This document shows positions 1-10,503 of a stretch of DNA of 64,000 nt, in pieces; positions within the stretch are counted from its first letter, which is position 1, and each line of letters opens with the position of its first letter. This DNA is from Adiantum capillus-veneris. Taxonomy: Eukaryota > Streptophyta > Polypodiopsida > Polypodiales > Pteridaceae. Both the position numbers and the translations under genes were made by a program. The notes beneath the pieces were generated by a model. It did not search any database. It saw only the letters and a program-made list of their open reading frames with translations, and was not told the origin of the DNA. The stretch is taken from contig CM043957.1 in NCBI GenBank assembly GCA_014529385.2, forward strand, positions 69,808,003 to 69,872,002, given 5' to 3'.

Positions 1-867
1 GGTGTAGAAGGAAGTCTGCTTACTGAAGAAACCAATAGAAAGACAATGGACAAATGCAAAGGAACAGCCTTAGTTGTCAGGGGAAGGACCAAAGAAAAGT
101 ACAAAGGTGGAAAGAGGAATCAGCCTCGTAGCAAGTCCCGCAGTGCTAAAGGCAAGAGTGACATAGAATGCTACCATTGTGGCAAGAAGGGTCACATGAA
201 AAGAGACTGCAGAGAATGGAAAGCAGAAAAAGGCAAAGAGAAAGCTGAAGACCATGGTGAGAAGAACAAGTCCTCAGTGAAGATTCAAGAAATAAATGTG
301 ACAAACACTGTTGCAGAGGATGACAGTCTAGTGTCAGGAGACATCTACTTCTTGAAGAATAAAATGGACTCAGCTCTTCTTACAGCATCTGATGGAAATG
401 CACTGAGTGACTGGATTATAGACTCAGGGGCCTCACTTCATGTGTCTCCAAACAAGGAGTGGTTTACCTCTTATGTGACCACTAAAGATCATGTTCGGCT
501 AAGCAATGGGCAGACATGTGAGATCTTAGGTGTTGGAGATGTTCAATTGAAGTTTCAGAATGGCTCTTCTTTCACGCTGAAGAATGTGAGACATGTTCCC
601 GCAATTACAAAGAGCTTGATCAGCACAGGTTTACTTGATGATGTTGGCTGCGTCACCACTTTTGGACAGAACATGTGGAAGATATCCAAGGGTTCTATGA
701 CAGTAGCACATGGAGTAAAGTCTGGAGGACTTTACATGATTTATGTATCAAATGTCTCTAAAAATGTAATAAATGTAACCGAGCAGCCGAACGTTTCTTT
801 GTGGCATAGCCGGTTAGGACATATGTCCAAGAAGGGAATGGAAATCTTGTCTCGTTCTGGTTATTAG
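1..867 (+). pseudogene. copia A gag C-terminus, protease and GAG-pre-integrase
   Basis: The frame is open from base 1, so the ATG at 46 is internal. It encodes the end of gag with a CCHC zinc knuckle (CYHCGKKGHMKRDC, about 160-205), which packages element RNA. An aspartic protease follows with active site DSGA beginning at 421-423. A GAG-pre-integrase motif (LWHSRLGHMSKKG, about 800-840) comes last. The frame ends at TAG 865-867, but the same frame continues beyond with normal integrase sequence. The stop is therefore a nonsense mutation in a single gag-pol frame, not a natural end. Copia B reads through this point with sense codons. Confidence 0.88.
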
Positions 868-1770
868 CCTGGCTTTTCATTTAATGATTTTGAATTCTGT
901 GAACATTGTCTGTATGGTAAGCAAACACAGCAGCCACATAAGCATAGAAGCAGTAGAAGAGATACACAGTTGGCACTTGTTCATAGTGATTTGTGTGGAC
1001 CTATGCCTAACCTATCTCTAGGGGGAGCTTCTTACTTTATGACATTTATAGATGATTACTCGAGGAAAGTATGGGTTTACTTTCTCAAGCACAAGGATGA
1101 AGCGTTTAGTGTTTTCAAAACGTTTGTGACACTTGTGGAGAATCAGAGTGGCAAGAAGCTTAAATGCTTACGCACTGACAATGGTGGAGAGTATGTTTCA
1201 AAGGCCTTTCAGGACTTTTGTGAGTCAAAAGGTATAAAACGTGAACTTAGTGCTCCTTACAATCCTCCTCAAAATGGTGTTGCTGAGAGGATGAATAGGA
1301 CCATACAAGAGAAGGTCAGAAGTATGTTGTCTAATGCACAACTGCCAAATGGGTTTGGGGCTGAAGCTGTATCAACAACTGTTCATCTTGTAAATAGATC
1401 TCCTAGAAAGGTTTTGCAGAAGGATTCAGTGCCAGAGATGGTATGGTCAGGCAAAATGCCCTCATACAAGCATCTCAGAGTCTTTGGCTGTGAGGCATAT
1501 ACTCATGTTCCAAAGGAATTTAGGAACAAACTTGAGCCAAACAGTAGAAAGTGCATCTTTCTAGGCTATGGTAATTCTGGTGAGATGGGGTACAGACTTT
1601 GGGATCCCGAATCCAGAAAGGTTGTCCGCAGCAATGATGTTCACTTTAATGAATCCAAATATCATTCTAAACCAGAGAGGGTTGAGGAGATTAGAAGAGT
1701 TGTCTTCCAAGAAGATGGACCTGCACGTGCAAGACAAAATGTCAGGGCTCAAGAGGAGCAAGGACAGGAT
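868..1770 (+). pseudogene. copia A integrase
   Basis: This continues the frame of 1-867 after its single TAG. The zinc-binding segment ends with CEHCLYGKQ (about 899-925). The catalytic core carries the motifs HSDLCGPMP, DNGGEY and NGVAERMNRT, the D, D and E regions of a copia integrase. The conserved GYR/LWDPE region follows near 1590. The reading frame stays open into the CACTA element, which inserted exactly after codon GAT at 1768-1770. The first residues after 1770 in that frame come from the transposon. Integrase would join element cDNA to the chromosome; here it is broken by the insertion and the upstream stop. Confidence 0.88.
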
Positions 1771-1795
1771 CACTACAAGAGGTTGTGTGCTCTTG

Positions 1796-2035
1796 TGACG
1801 CTGTTAGCGACGGAAATACACTGGGTTTTTATAACCCCCGGCGTCGCTAAAACCGTCGCTATATGCGTCGCCTTTAAGCGTCGCTATAACCGTCGCTATG
1901 AGCGTCTCTATATAGCGACGCTCATTGCGACGGTTATAGCGACGGTTATAGCGACGTTTACACAGAAGACTATAGCGACGCTCATAGCGACGCTACAGAG
2001 CCATAAATAGCGACGGTTATAGCGACGCCCGAGAG
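1796..2035. repeat. CACTA left subterminal repeat array
   Basis: Roughly fifteen copies of GCGACG or its complement CGTCGC occur here, many as TAGCGACGGT or TAGCGACGCT. The left half is mostly in CGTCGC orientation and the right half mostly in GCGACG orientation. In En/Spm-type elements such subterminal motifs are binding sites for the element's own DNA-binding protein and are needed for transposition. That role is inferred here by position and repetition. Confidence 0.85.
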
Positions 2036-2393
2036 ATTTTTTATTTGGTGGCAGGGCATTGAATGCCCTGCCACCCATCAACCATATTGTACTTGATTCA
2101 CTTTTTAAAAAAAGTGCAAGGGTAGATAATAGACCCAAAATAGTCACCCACAAGACGCATTGTTTGCAAAATTGACAATTGTACACATCATAGGCAAAAT
2201 GAATTGATTGGCAAATGTAATAATGACAATTGTACAACATCATAGGCATAAAGAATTGATTGGCAAAAGGAACTGCGGTGACAAATGTAATAATATACAT
2301 GGTTCAAAAAGACGTATAAAATCCGTCTCATGATACATAAGCTATGAGAAACCCTAAACTAATGCTATCTAGCTACGGCTAAACTGACGTCGT

Positions 2394-3748
2394 CTAGTCA
2401 GACATCTCATCGCGTCCAAGCGGCATATTTGTCGGATTCTGCAAAAAAAGACAATAAGACAGCTTTCAGTAAGTATAAACATATAACGACATTTATAAAT
2501 CAATACAAAAAATAGAAAAGAGTAAACCCTAATACTAACCATGCCGCCGCGAGAACTGAGAATGTCCATCAGAGCGTTTAAGCCCTTCCTGCCTGCGTAC
2601 TCGCGCTCGTACGGTGTGGGATCACGTCCTGTCATCGACCACTGTCAAAACATACAAAGATTTCATTATGTTAGAATTAAAAAACTCATAAACCCTAAAC
2701 TATCGAACATAAAGAGCAATGCGAAAACACTTACAAAATCGGCCTCAAATGATGCCCATCCACCGCTCCCCAAGTGGTGCGAGCTCCCTGCCTCTACTCG
2801 CGCTCTGGCTGCATCCTTTTGTTGCTTCCACTTGTCGGGATTCTCGCGTGCTGCTTTCTTTGCATTCTTCCAATCTTCTTTGGCCAGCCAATCTGGCCTG
2901 TTCCACCCATTCTTGATTGCTTTTTGCACTTCGGAACGCTTGTGTTTGCAGTATTCGCGCATTCGAATCTTCATTAGGTCTTCATTGAAGCGCTGATCCC
3001 GTGTTGGAACGGGAAACTCATCATGAAGTATGCTGATGACTCTGTTTTTTAAATCACTTGGTACTTCACTCCATTTGTTTAGTATGTAGTGTCTAAACAG
3101 CTGAGAGCAAAGACCACGCATGCGCGAGATCACCTTCTTGCCGTCATCATCCATGATGATGCCGCCGTTGAAGTCGACGGAGTAAGACAAGCCCTCTGGC
3201 CGGTGACGCGTGAACCTGGGTGTCCCGCCAGGGGTCTCTAGCGGCGTGTCGATGGGGGTACGGACGTCAGGTGTCTCCACCGGCGTCTGGGCCCCGAAGC
3301 GAGGAGTGTCGAGTGGGGTGGCTCCTGGCGGAGTAGGTAGAGGTGTGTAGCTTCTAGGAACAGTCAGCCGTGCAAAACCTGGCGTAGATGGCGATGCTGT
3401 GGCTGGTGTGGGGGCGGGCAAAGAAGGGGAGGGTAAAGAGCCTCGTCGAACACGAGGCGGTGTGGAGGCATCGGTGGCGGAATCCCCACAACAACCGCCA
3501 CCGCCACCACTAGAGCGCCGGTGTCTAGACGAGTGTGAAGCTCGTCTCGTCGACGCCGAAGCTTCGGAGCGCGCCGAATGCTCCGAAAGAGAGGGAGATG
3601 CGGATGGAGTAGGAACGCGCGATGATGCGCCAGAGCGATGACGCTCCACGTACCACTGTCTCTGCTGCGGTGACAAAGAAGAAAGAAACTCCTCATCATC
3701 CATACCTGCATCGTCAACTAGACTGTTCAAATTTTGCCATGATTCCAC
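2394..3748 (-). CDS. CACTA accessory gene, Transposase_24 (Ptta/En/Spm)-like, three exons
   Basis: The predicted product resembles the second protein of plant CACTA elements, usually a DNA-binding partner of the transposase. Residues 1-170 are a low-complexity Ser/Pro/Thr/Arg-rich region. From about 190 comes the conserved part with FRHYILNKW, a Leu/Ile-rich stretch and a charged RPDWLAKEDW segment. Putative introns have GT-AG ends: exon 1 ends at 2735 (then GTAAGT), exon 2 is 2641-2540, exon 3 starts at 2438 and stops with TAG at 2394-2396. Both junctions fall between codons and keep the frame. The open frame begins at 3748 with GTG; the first in-frame ATG is at 3703-3701, a more likely start. 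It appears intact, unlike the neighbouring TNP2 gene. Confidence 0.7.
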
Positions 3749-3880
3749 AATCTTGAGTAAAACGCTTTTTGTCGATTCGTTCCACCCTAAAATGTCGACC
3801 TTTACACCATGCTGCTGTGTATGACTTATACTACAATGAACAAAGATTATGAGTGGCCGTTCAAACGTTTATAAATAAAG

Positions 3881-4600
3881 TCACTTGCTAGTCGTACATT
3901 GCAAACTTACCTTGGTCGCGCAACCCCGAGAGTACTCCCACTCTTCCTCAGTCACTTCGTCACCGCATTGTTGTGCGCTTTTCAATTGGTTGTGCAACCA
4001 TCTTAATCTCATGAAGGTTGGTAGGCTCTCCAGAACCGCTGGATAGTGCATCGGTGGTCGTCTTCCCCATCTCCACTCGATTCGTGCCCTTTGTCGCTCT
4101 TGCTTTGCATCCTCATATTGTGAAATCCACTTTTGCATCACTGGATTGTGAAGCATGCAAAATCGGTTGATTTTAGTCTCTAGATCTTCCGTCATCTTCT
4201 TCTCAACACCGAGATTGCACATGACAATCCCAGATATGCGCTCATCATCTATGGTTCACCATAGCGTGTCCCGGGCTTTATCAAATCCGTCTAGCCACTC
4301 TCCAATGTACAGTAGGGACTCTGATACCAACCAACCTTCTGCCATGCTATCCTCCGGACGTGCCTTTTGACGCACATATCCCTTAAGCGTTTTCATGAAA
4401 TGTTCTAAGAAGAACATCCATCTGGAATGAACTGTGCCAGCTATTTCCACCTCATCAACTATGTGAACAAGAAGATGCACCTGAATGGTTAGCATGGTAG
4501 TAGGAAAATGTTTCTCAAACATGCGCACAAGCTCCGCAGCATTTAGTTTGGCGAATGGTATGGAGTCTACGTTGATCTCCTTTTGTGAGATCCATTGCAC
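3881..4600 (-). pseudogene. CACTA TNP2-type transposase, C-terminal part (DUF4218-like)
   Basis: Reading 4600 to 4259 gives a DUF4218-type segment (HLLVHIVDEVEIAGTVHSRW followed by the KGYVRQKARPE and SMAEGW motifs), typical downstream of the DDE core in plant TNP2 transposases. An in-frame TGA at 4258-4256 interrupts it. The same frame then continues through 4222 to 3881 with a charged C-terminal part. The catalytic Transposase_21 core that should precede it is absent; sequence upstream of 4600 is short repeated filler. This gene cannot give an active transposase. Confidence 0.75.
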
Positions 4601-4662
4601 CAGCTAATTGTAAACTAATTGTAAACTAATTGTGAGATCCATTGTCTAAAGTAAACTAATTG
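4584..4662. repeat. deletion junction with templated filler repeats inside the CACTA transposase
   Basis: The 14-mer TGTGAGATCCATTG occurs at 4584-4597 and again at 4631-4644. Copies of CTAATTGTAAA are interspersed between and after them. The stretch sits exactly where the TNP2 catalytic core should lie, between the N-terminal exon ending near 4718 and the DUF4218 segment starting near 4600. Such short locally copied repeats are the usual trace of interrupted gap repair. Confidence 0.7.
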
Positions 4663-4717
4663 TAATAGATCACCTGAAAAGCGCTGTGACGCTAGTGTCA
4701 CTCCATCCAAACTTTGC

Positions 4718-5206
4718 CTACATGTTGAGAAGAACCAGGAGTGCTTTCAATCTAGACATACGTGCTCCGTTATACAATGGCGTATCGGCTTCACTTTTCA
4801 TATCATCATAGATAAGCCTTTCTGAATCCATGATCGTCTCGATCATTTCATCAATCTCGGGCTCAAACATTGCCTCGTTGGGAATGTGCTCTGCATGATC
4901 ATCCCCCGAGCTGTCAGAGGCTACATCTTGTGGCCTCACATATGCTACTTGACCAAAGCGCCTGCGAACACGTCTATTGGGTTGCAAGATTGCTGCTTGT
5001 TGGCTAGCGTCAGAGTCCGACGAGTTATAATTGGCAACAACTCGATCTATAATAGATGGATCGAACTCGCCAAATTCGCGAACGTGCTGCAAAGAAACAC
5101 GTCTTGTCCGTCGCACAGCATGCTTGCATTGATTACAAGGACATAAGACCCTCGTTGAGAGATAGGTGTTTCGGTTGGACGGTCCCACATCCTCGTCACT
5201 ACTCAT
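4718..5206 (-). pseudogene. CACTA TNP2-type transposase, N-terminal part (Transpos_assoc-like)
   Basis: The frame starts with ATG at 5206 and has an early cysteine cluster (LCPCNQCKHAVRR) like the transposase-associated zinc-binding domain at the N-terminus of plant TNP2 proteins. An acidic linker follows. It ends with PLYNGARMSRLKALLVLLNM, matching the conserved stretch just before the catalytic core in this family. A stop comes directly after, where the core should continue. The catalytic region has been deleted, so this is an N-terminal relic of an internally deleted gene. Confidence 0.72.
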
Positions 5207-5574
5207 AATGAGGATAAAAATCTTATAGCCTGGACAACAAATTTAATATTCTATTGGCATTCTTCGTCTTATCTCTCTCTCTCTCTCTCTCTCTTTACCT
5301 CACATTCTCTAGTCATGTCCAATCCCCGCACACCTCGGTCTAGAGGTGCACGGAGATCAGAACCACCGGGTTATAATCTCGTCTTTATTGGTCAATACCT
5401 ATATTTGTGGGTACAAGAAATCTACACACACACGTCTACATGATACTGCATGTAGTGGACAAAACCCCTTTGCCTCTTCTCTAGCTGTAGCACTTCACAG
5501 CATCTTAACATCTTTTCACAGTAGATCTTTTCACTGTTCGTCTAACTCTAAACCCTAAACCGTAAGTAATTCTT

Positions 5575-5728
5575 GCGTGGACTCGATCTAACGTAAATAA
5601 GCGTAAATCTAAATAAACGTAAATCTAACTAAAAATAAACCTAAATCTAATTTAACGTAAGTCTACATCTAACGTAATCTTTAACGTCTTTTGGGATAGT
5701 TTCCTACGACGTTAAAACTCTCTTCTTC

Positions 5729-5776
<48 letters not shown>

Positions 5777-6462
5777 ACCTAAATAAACCTAAGTTTAATC
5801 TAATATAACATAAATCTAAATCTAACGTAAATTATGGTATATTAAAAACAAAGAACTAAACTAACAGGGATTATAAGAACCTTAAAACTGATTTAACACA
5901 TAATTTTTCACATAACTCGGCAAGAGTTGGCATTCTCATCACTAAAGATGTGAGAGTTAACTTCCGGCGGTGACGCTGCCTCATCTCCATCCACATCTGA
6001 CGACAGCAATTGGCCCTTTAAATCGTTCTTGCTCTTGTTACTAACTTTGAAGTTGCTGTTGAATGACTAGAGGTTGTTTAGATGGTCATTGTGTCGGGGA
6101 TGTAGTAACTCTTGCCGCCCTGAAGATCCACCTTCTTCCCTATCTTCTGAAGACATTTCACCAGTACTTTTGGATCGACGGAGCCCACCATGAGTGAAGG
6201 CAGCAATACCCTATATTCCATTGAGGGCTTTCTTCACCCGCTTCATGCAGGCATCGCAGTCTATGGAGACCTAAATCTAATCTAATATAACGTAAATCTA
6301 AATCTAGCGTAAATAAACGTAAATCTAATTAAAAATAAACCTAAATCTAATCTAATTTAACTTAAATAAACCTAAATCTAATTTAACGTAAGTCTACATC
6401 TAACCTAATCTTTAACGTCTTTTAGGATAGTTTCCTACGACGTTATAACTCTCTTCTTCTTG
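5575..6462. repeat. imperfect direct duplication in CACTA non-coding half
   Basis: A segment around 5575-5735, rich in TAAACGTAAATCTAA and ending CGACGTTAAAACTCTCTTC, recurs with a few changes around 6295-6462. Both copies are followed by GT-rich runs. A short third piece (TTTCCTACGACGTTAAAT) occurs near 6630. The sequence lies upstream of the transposase remnant and has no convincing ORF. Its AACCTAAA-like units resemble telomere repeats but are irregular. Confidence 0.7.
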
Positions 6463-6891
6463 TGTGTGTGCGCGTGTGTGGATGTGTGTGCCAATAAAAA
6501 GAGATAAATGGTATAACCTTTCTATCACCCATGCCAAGTATGATAGATTGATTATGCCATTTCCCTCTTGAATAATAGGTCTTGAGTTCAACTCCTCGTC
6601 GGCTAGATCTTTAGGTCTTTTAATTTTAATTAGTTTCCTACGACGTTAAATTAGTTTCTCTCTCTTTCTCTCTCAATGTGTGTGCGTTTTTTTGGATCGT
6701 ATGCATGTTTTCTCTCTCTTTTCCTCTCTCAATGTGTGCGTTTTTTGTTTATGCATGTTCTCTCTCTCTCTCTCTTTTCCTCTCTCAATGCGTGCGTTTT
6801 TTGTTTATGCATGCTCTCTCTCTCTTTTCCTCCCTCAATGTGTGTGTGCATTCTTTGTTTATGTATGTGTGTGTGCGTTCTTGTTTATGTT

Positions 6892-6939
<48 letters not shown>

Positions 6940-6984
6940 AACACTATGTGTGTGTGTATGTGTGTGTGCGTTTTTGTTTATGTT

Positions 6985-7022
<38 letters not shown>

Positions 7023-7181
7023 AACACTATGTGTGTGTGTGTATGTGTGTGTGTGTGTGTGAGAGAGAGAGGGCGAGAGAAAGAGGGGAAGGGAATATGA
7101 GAATGAGGAGAGGGAAGGAGCATACCTGGCTCTCCTTCCTCTCCTCGTGTGTGTGTGTGTGTATGTGTGTGTGTGGAGAAG

Positions 7182-7228
<47 letters not shown>
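5731..7228. repeat. cluster of (GT)n, (CT)n and (GA)n microsatellites within the CACTA element
   Basis: Runs include (GT)n at 5731-5771, (CT)n at 6895-6936 and 6989-7018, mixed GT/GA at 7028-7070 and (GA)n at 7186-7228. A short motif of CTCTCTCAATGTGTGTGCGTTTTTTG type is repeated several times between 6660 and 6870. Long ORFs across 6676-7285 in three frames only reflect these repeats. Confidence 0.9.
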
Positions 7229-7230
<2 letters not shown>

Positions 7231-7320
7231 GAGCGTTACCTGCTCCTTGCTTGAGGGCGTCGAAAAACTCAGATCTGAGATCTGAGTTTTTGGGCGCGCT
7301 CGGTTATTTTTTTAGCCCAG

Positions 7321-7425
7321 CCGGCGTCGCTATGAGCGTCGCAAATTTCTTTGTAAATTTGCGACGCTCATAGCGACGCCGGGATTTTTTTTTTTGAGCG
7401 TCGTTGTGTGAGCGTCGCTAATATG
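7321..7425. repeat. CACTA right subterminal repeats with a long perfect hairpin
   Basis: The arms 7321-7348 and 7355-7382 are perfect reverse complements of 28 bases around a 6-base loop. They are built from the subterminal motif (GGCGTCGCTATGAGCGTCGC and its complement). Two further motif copies follow before the right TIR. The array mirrors the left-end array and could form a strong stem in single-stranded DNA or RNA. Confidence 0.88.
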
Positions 7426-7442
7426 AATAGCCTCTTGTAGTG

Positions 7443-9121
7443 GATAGAGTGGAACCACAGGTTGTGGCTGAGCCTGAGCCACCTATTGTGCGTAGATCTA
7501 GACATGTCACGCGACCTCCTGATAGGTTTGTTCCATCTATGAACTATGTCATGTTGACTGATTGCAATGAGCCTTCATGTTACAAGGAAGCAGTGCAAAT
7601 GAAGGACTCCGGGAATTGGCAATTGGCCATGCAGTCAGAGATGACAGCTCTACATAAAAACAGGACATGGAAGCTAGTTAAATTACCACATGGCAAAAAG
7701 GCTCTACCTTGTAAATGGGTTTACAGGTATAAGATCACCACTCATGATAGTAAGCCAAAGTACAAAGCAAGGCTTGTTGCCAAGGGCTTTAAGCAAGAAC
7801 AAGGCATTGACTTTGATGAAGTCTTCTCTCCGGTGGTCAAGATGACTACATTGAGATGCTTTCTTGCATTGGTTGCCATATTAGATTTGGTGTTGCACCA
7901 AATGGATGTCAAGACAGCGTTCTTGCATGGTGATTTAGATGTGGAAATTTACATGCAGCGGCCAGAAGGGTTTGTTGAGAAAGGCAAGGAAGATTGGGTA
8001 TGCCAGTTGTTAAAGAGTCTTTATGGCTTAAAACAATCACCGAGGGCATGGTACCATAAATTCCACAAGTTTATGCTTTCTCAAGGCTACAAACGTAGTG
8101 AGTTCGATCACTGTCTATATACAAAGAAGGCTAAGGATGGCAGTTGGCTGATCCTTATTTTGTATGTGGATGACATGTTGATTGCTAGCAAGCACTTGGA
8201 AGAAATTTCAGCTTTGAAGTCAAAGATGGCAAAATCGTTTGACATGAAAGACATGGGTGAGGCAAGTCATATACTTGGTATGCGCATTGAGAGAGACAGA
8301 TCAAAGAAGTTGATTTGGTTATCCCAAACAGAGTATATTGACAAGGTTTTGCAACGTTTCAATATGGAGAAGGGAAAGGCACTGAGTGTTCCATTGCCAC
8401 CATATGTGAAACTTAGCAAACAAGATTGTCCTGTGTCTGAGGAAGAACATGCTGAAATGGATAAGATTCCATATGCGTCTGCAGTGGGTAGTTTGATGTA
8501 TGCAATGATTGCTACTCACCCAGACATTGCATTTGCAGTGGGAGTAGTAAGTCGATACATGTCAAACCCAGGAAAGAAACATTGGGAGGTAGTGAAAGGA
8601 ATATTGAGATACCTGAAAGCTACAAAGAGTATTCGTATATGCTATGGGAGTCAGGAGCTAAGTGTAAAGGGTTTTACAGACTCAAATTATGCAGGTGACT
8701 TAGACAACCGAAGGTCTACGTCAGGGTATGTCTTTACATTGGCTGGTGGAGCAGTATCATGGCGTTCTAGATTACAAGATTGTGTTACTCAGTCTACTAC
8801 AGAGGCTGAATATGTTGCAGCATCAGAGGCATGCAAAGAATCAATTTGGCTTAATCGACTAGTAACAGATTTGGGAATCAAAGAAGAGATGCCTGTGTTA
8901 TATTGTGATAGTCAAAGTGCTATACAATTGGCTCGCAATCTAGTTTATCACTCAAAGACAAAGCATGTGGATGTGAAGTATCATTTCATCAGGGAAATGC
9001 TCTAGGATAAGCAACTTCAGCTTGTCAAAGTTCACACCACAGAAAATCCTGTTGATCTACTTACAAAAGGACTTCCCTCATAGAGCTTTGCGCATTTTCG
9101 CAAGCAGTTAGGTGTAGGGTA
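7443..9121 (+). pseudogene. copia A reverse transcriptase and RNase H
   Basis: Sequence resumes after the CACTA element in the exact frame left at 1770, starting with the duplicated GAT codon. The RVT_2 reverse transcriptase has WKLVKLPHGKKALPCKWVY near its start and the catalytic YVDD at 8163-8174, which is intact. RNase H follows with the motifs DSNYAGD, STTEAEYVA and YCDSQSAIQLA. TAG at 9003-9005 replaces the Glu found in related copies. The remaining RNase H tail (to about 9121) contains another stop at 9081-9083. The polymerase would copy element RNA into cDNA; the C-terminal stops suggest this copy is inactive. Confidence 0.88.
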
Positions 9122-9202
9122 GTACATCACTTCTCTACATCTCTTGTATATTAGCTTGTATAGTAGCTTCTCTCACACTTAAAGTACCACATTGGACTTT
9201 AA

Positions 9203-9406
9203 GTGGGAGGTTGTTGGGGTATAAAGCCCAATGTGGTCGCCCAGGTAAGTGGGCGGGCCGCCAGGTATGTACACATATTCTTTTGTAAAAACCTAATAAG
9301 AACTCACTATGCTCTACACATTACAGTAGAGCGAGTTCACCATATCGTCGTGCTCTTCTTCTCACACTCTCTCTCGCGTCGCACTTCCGCTCGTACTCCT
9401 TCATCA
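9203..9406 (+). repeat. copia A polypurine tract and 3' LTR
   Basis: GTGGGAGGT at 9203-9211 is the polypurine tract that primes plus-strand DNA. The LTR begins TGTTGGGGT at 9212 and ends near CTTCA (9403) or CTTCATCA (9406). It holds a pyrimidine-rich run (CTCTCTC near 9366). The partner LTR lies outside the window, so length (about 195 bp) and end are approximate. Confidence 0.75.
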
Positions 9407-10501
9407 ATGACATGCATAATTTTAGGTCACGACCTCAATTTTGCACAACGTCCTTCAGTTTAGCATAATGGCCAAAATTCTTGCAAAAATAAACAATTAA
9501 GCAACCTTATTTTGCTTTCATTTCTATTTTAAGTTGAATATGGCGTGAAAGTGTACATGAAAAAATAGTGTGCACCTTATTGTAGTAAGCTACCTATGCA
9601 TTGTTATGATTAGGTGACGATGTATACTATTACCATGTTTGTGCACAAAACATAGATAGAGATGCAAACAAGGCAATTAGAGAGCAACATAGATGGAATG
9701 GTCAATCAAATTCTTGATATTGAAAGAAATCCAACTCATCTCTTTGAAACTTGAAACTCTCATGGTACATTGGAAACTATGAGCCGTAATCTTTTCACAA
9801 CTCCACTCTTAGACATGAAAAGTTTTATGATAACATAGGGAAGCCGTTTTGGGCCTTCATCTTTAAAAACTTGATGACTTACCCAATTTGTACTTTTGGA
9901 CTTGGTGGAAAATAAGAGAGTGGAGCAATACATTGAATCGAATTGTGTTTCCATTGTTGAAAACGATTCTAAAACCCACTCCATCTTTTCACACCATGCT
10001 AACTTATCTTATCTGCGTAATCAAGCTTGGTAGAATTGCTACACAAAGATAGACCAAAATGAGGACTCTCTCTCTCTCTCAATAGAAGTAGAGCACTCCT
10101 AAGTTTGTTGAGCAAGGGCTAGCACCTCATAAAAAATCTCGTGAAAAATAATGTCTATGAGAAGCTCCCAAGCTTTGGTATTAAAGAATAATTTGCAGCA
10201 TTTTTCATATATTCATGTTTGTCAGAATATATCAAGAGATCACGTCATGCATCACTTTTGGAAATGCGAGAGACTATACATATAGGAAGAGAATATTGAT
10301 AGTGTTCCACTTGGAAGAGAAGATAGCCCTTTGAGAATAGAAGTGATGTTTCTTTGACCGCAGCAACGCATGGGTCACATACTAGTTGCAAATGAAGTTC
10401 CTTAAAAAGTTGCAATGGAATTCGCAACTCCCCCTATTTTGCAAACCATTATTTCCAAGTCTCCAATAGATTTCACGTAAAAGTTCTATGAGAAAAGTCT
10501 C
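9407..10501. other. non-coding AT-rich DNA
   Basis: No protein domain, RNA gene or clear repeat boundary was seen. The largest ORFs (under 75 codons) show no recognisable motifs. A short (CT)n run is at about 10066-10080. Confidence 0.6.
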
Positions 10502-10503
10502 TA

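Larger units (their letters stand above)
1771..7442. mobile_element. CACTA (En/Spm) DNA transposon with 12-bp TIRs and GAT target duplication
   Basis: The element begins CACTACAAGAGG at 1771 and ends CCTCTTGTAGTG at 7442, a perfect 12-bp terminal inverted repeat starting with the superfamily hallmark CACTA. It is flanked by the 3-bp duplication GAT (1768-1770 and 7443-7445). Arrays of GCGACG/CGTCGC motifs lie just inside both ends. The coding strand is minus: a TNP2-type transposase remnant (5206 to 3881), then a Transposase_24-like gene (3748 to 2394). It interrupts copia A. Because the TNP2 core is missing, the copy should be non-autonomous. Confidence 0.95.
1..9406 (+). mobile_element. Ty1/copia retrotransposon A, 5' end outside window, split by a CACTA transposon
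   Basis: Domains run in copia order on the + strand: gag zinc knuckle, protease, GAG-pre-integrase, integrase, reverse transcriptase, RNase H, then a polypurine tract and a 3' LTR. The 5' LTR and first part of gag lie before base 1. Bases 1771-7442 are a nested CACTA element, so the copia part is 1-1770 plus 7443-9406. The proteins closely resemble those of copia B (39895-45409), so the two are one family, although their LTR starts differ (TGTTGGGGTATAAAGCCC here, TGTTGGGATTAAAGCCC in B). Known lesions are TAG at 865-867 and TAG at 9003-9005. The 3' boundary is uncertain by a few bases (9403 or 9406) because the partner LTR and TSD are not visible. Confidence 0.9.

Noticed and set aside
5540-6400. 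Interstitial telomere tract (AACCCTAAAC-like units)
   Set aside because: Units are irregular (CTAAATCTAA, ACGTAAAT) and lie inside the CACTA element; only isolated perfect telomere-like units are present.
6676-7285. Three overlapping plus-strand ORFs of 128-201 codons rich in Ser/Leu/Cys/Val
   Set aside because: They are translations of (CT)n, (GT)n and (GA)n repeats in all three frames, which lack stops by composition.
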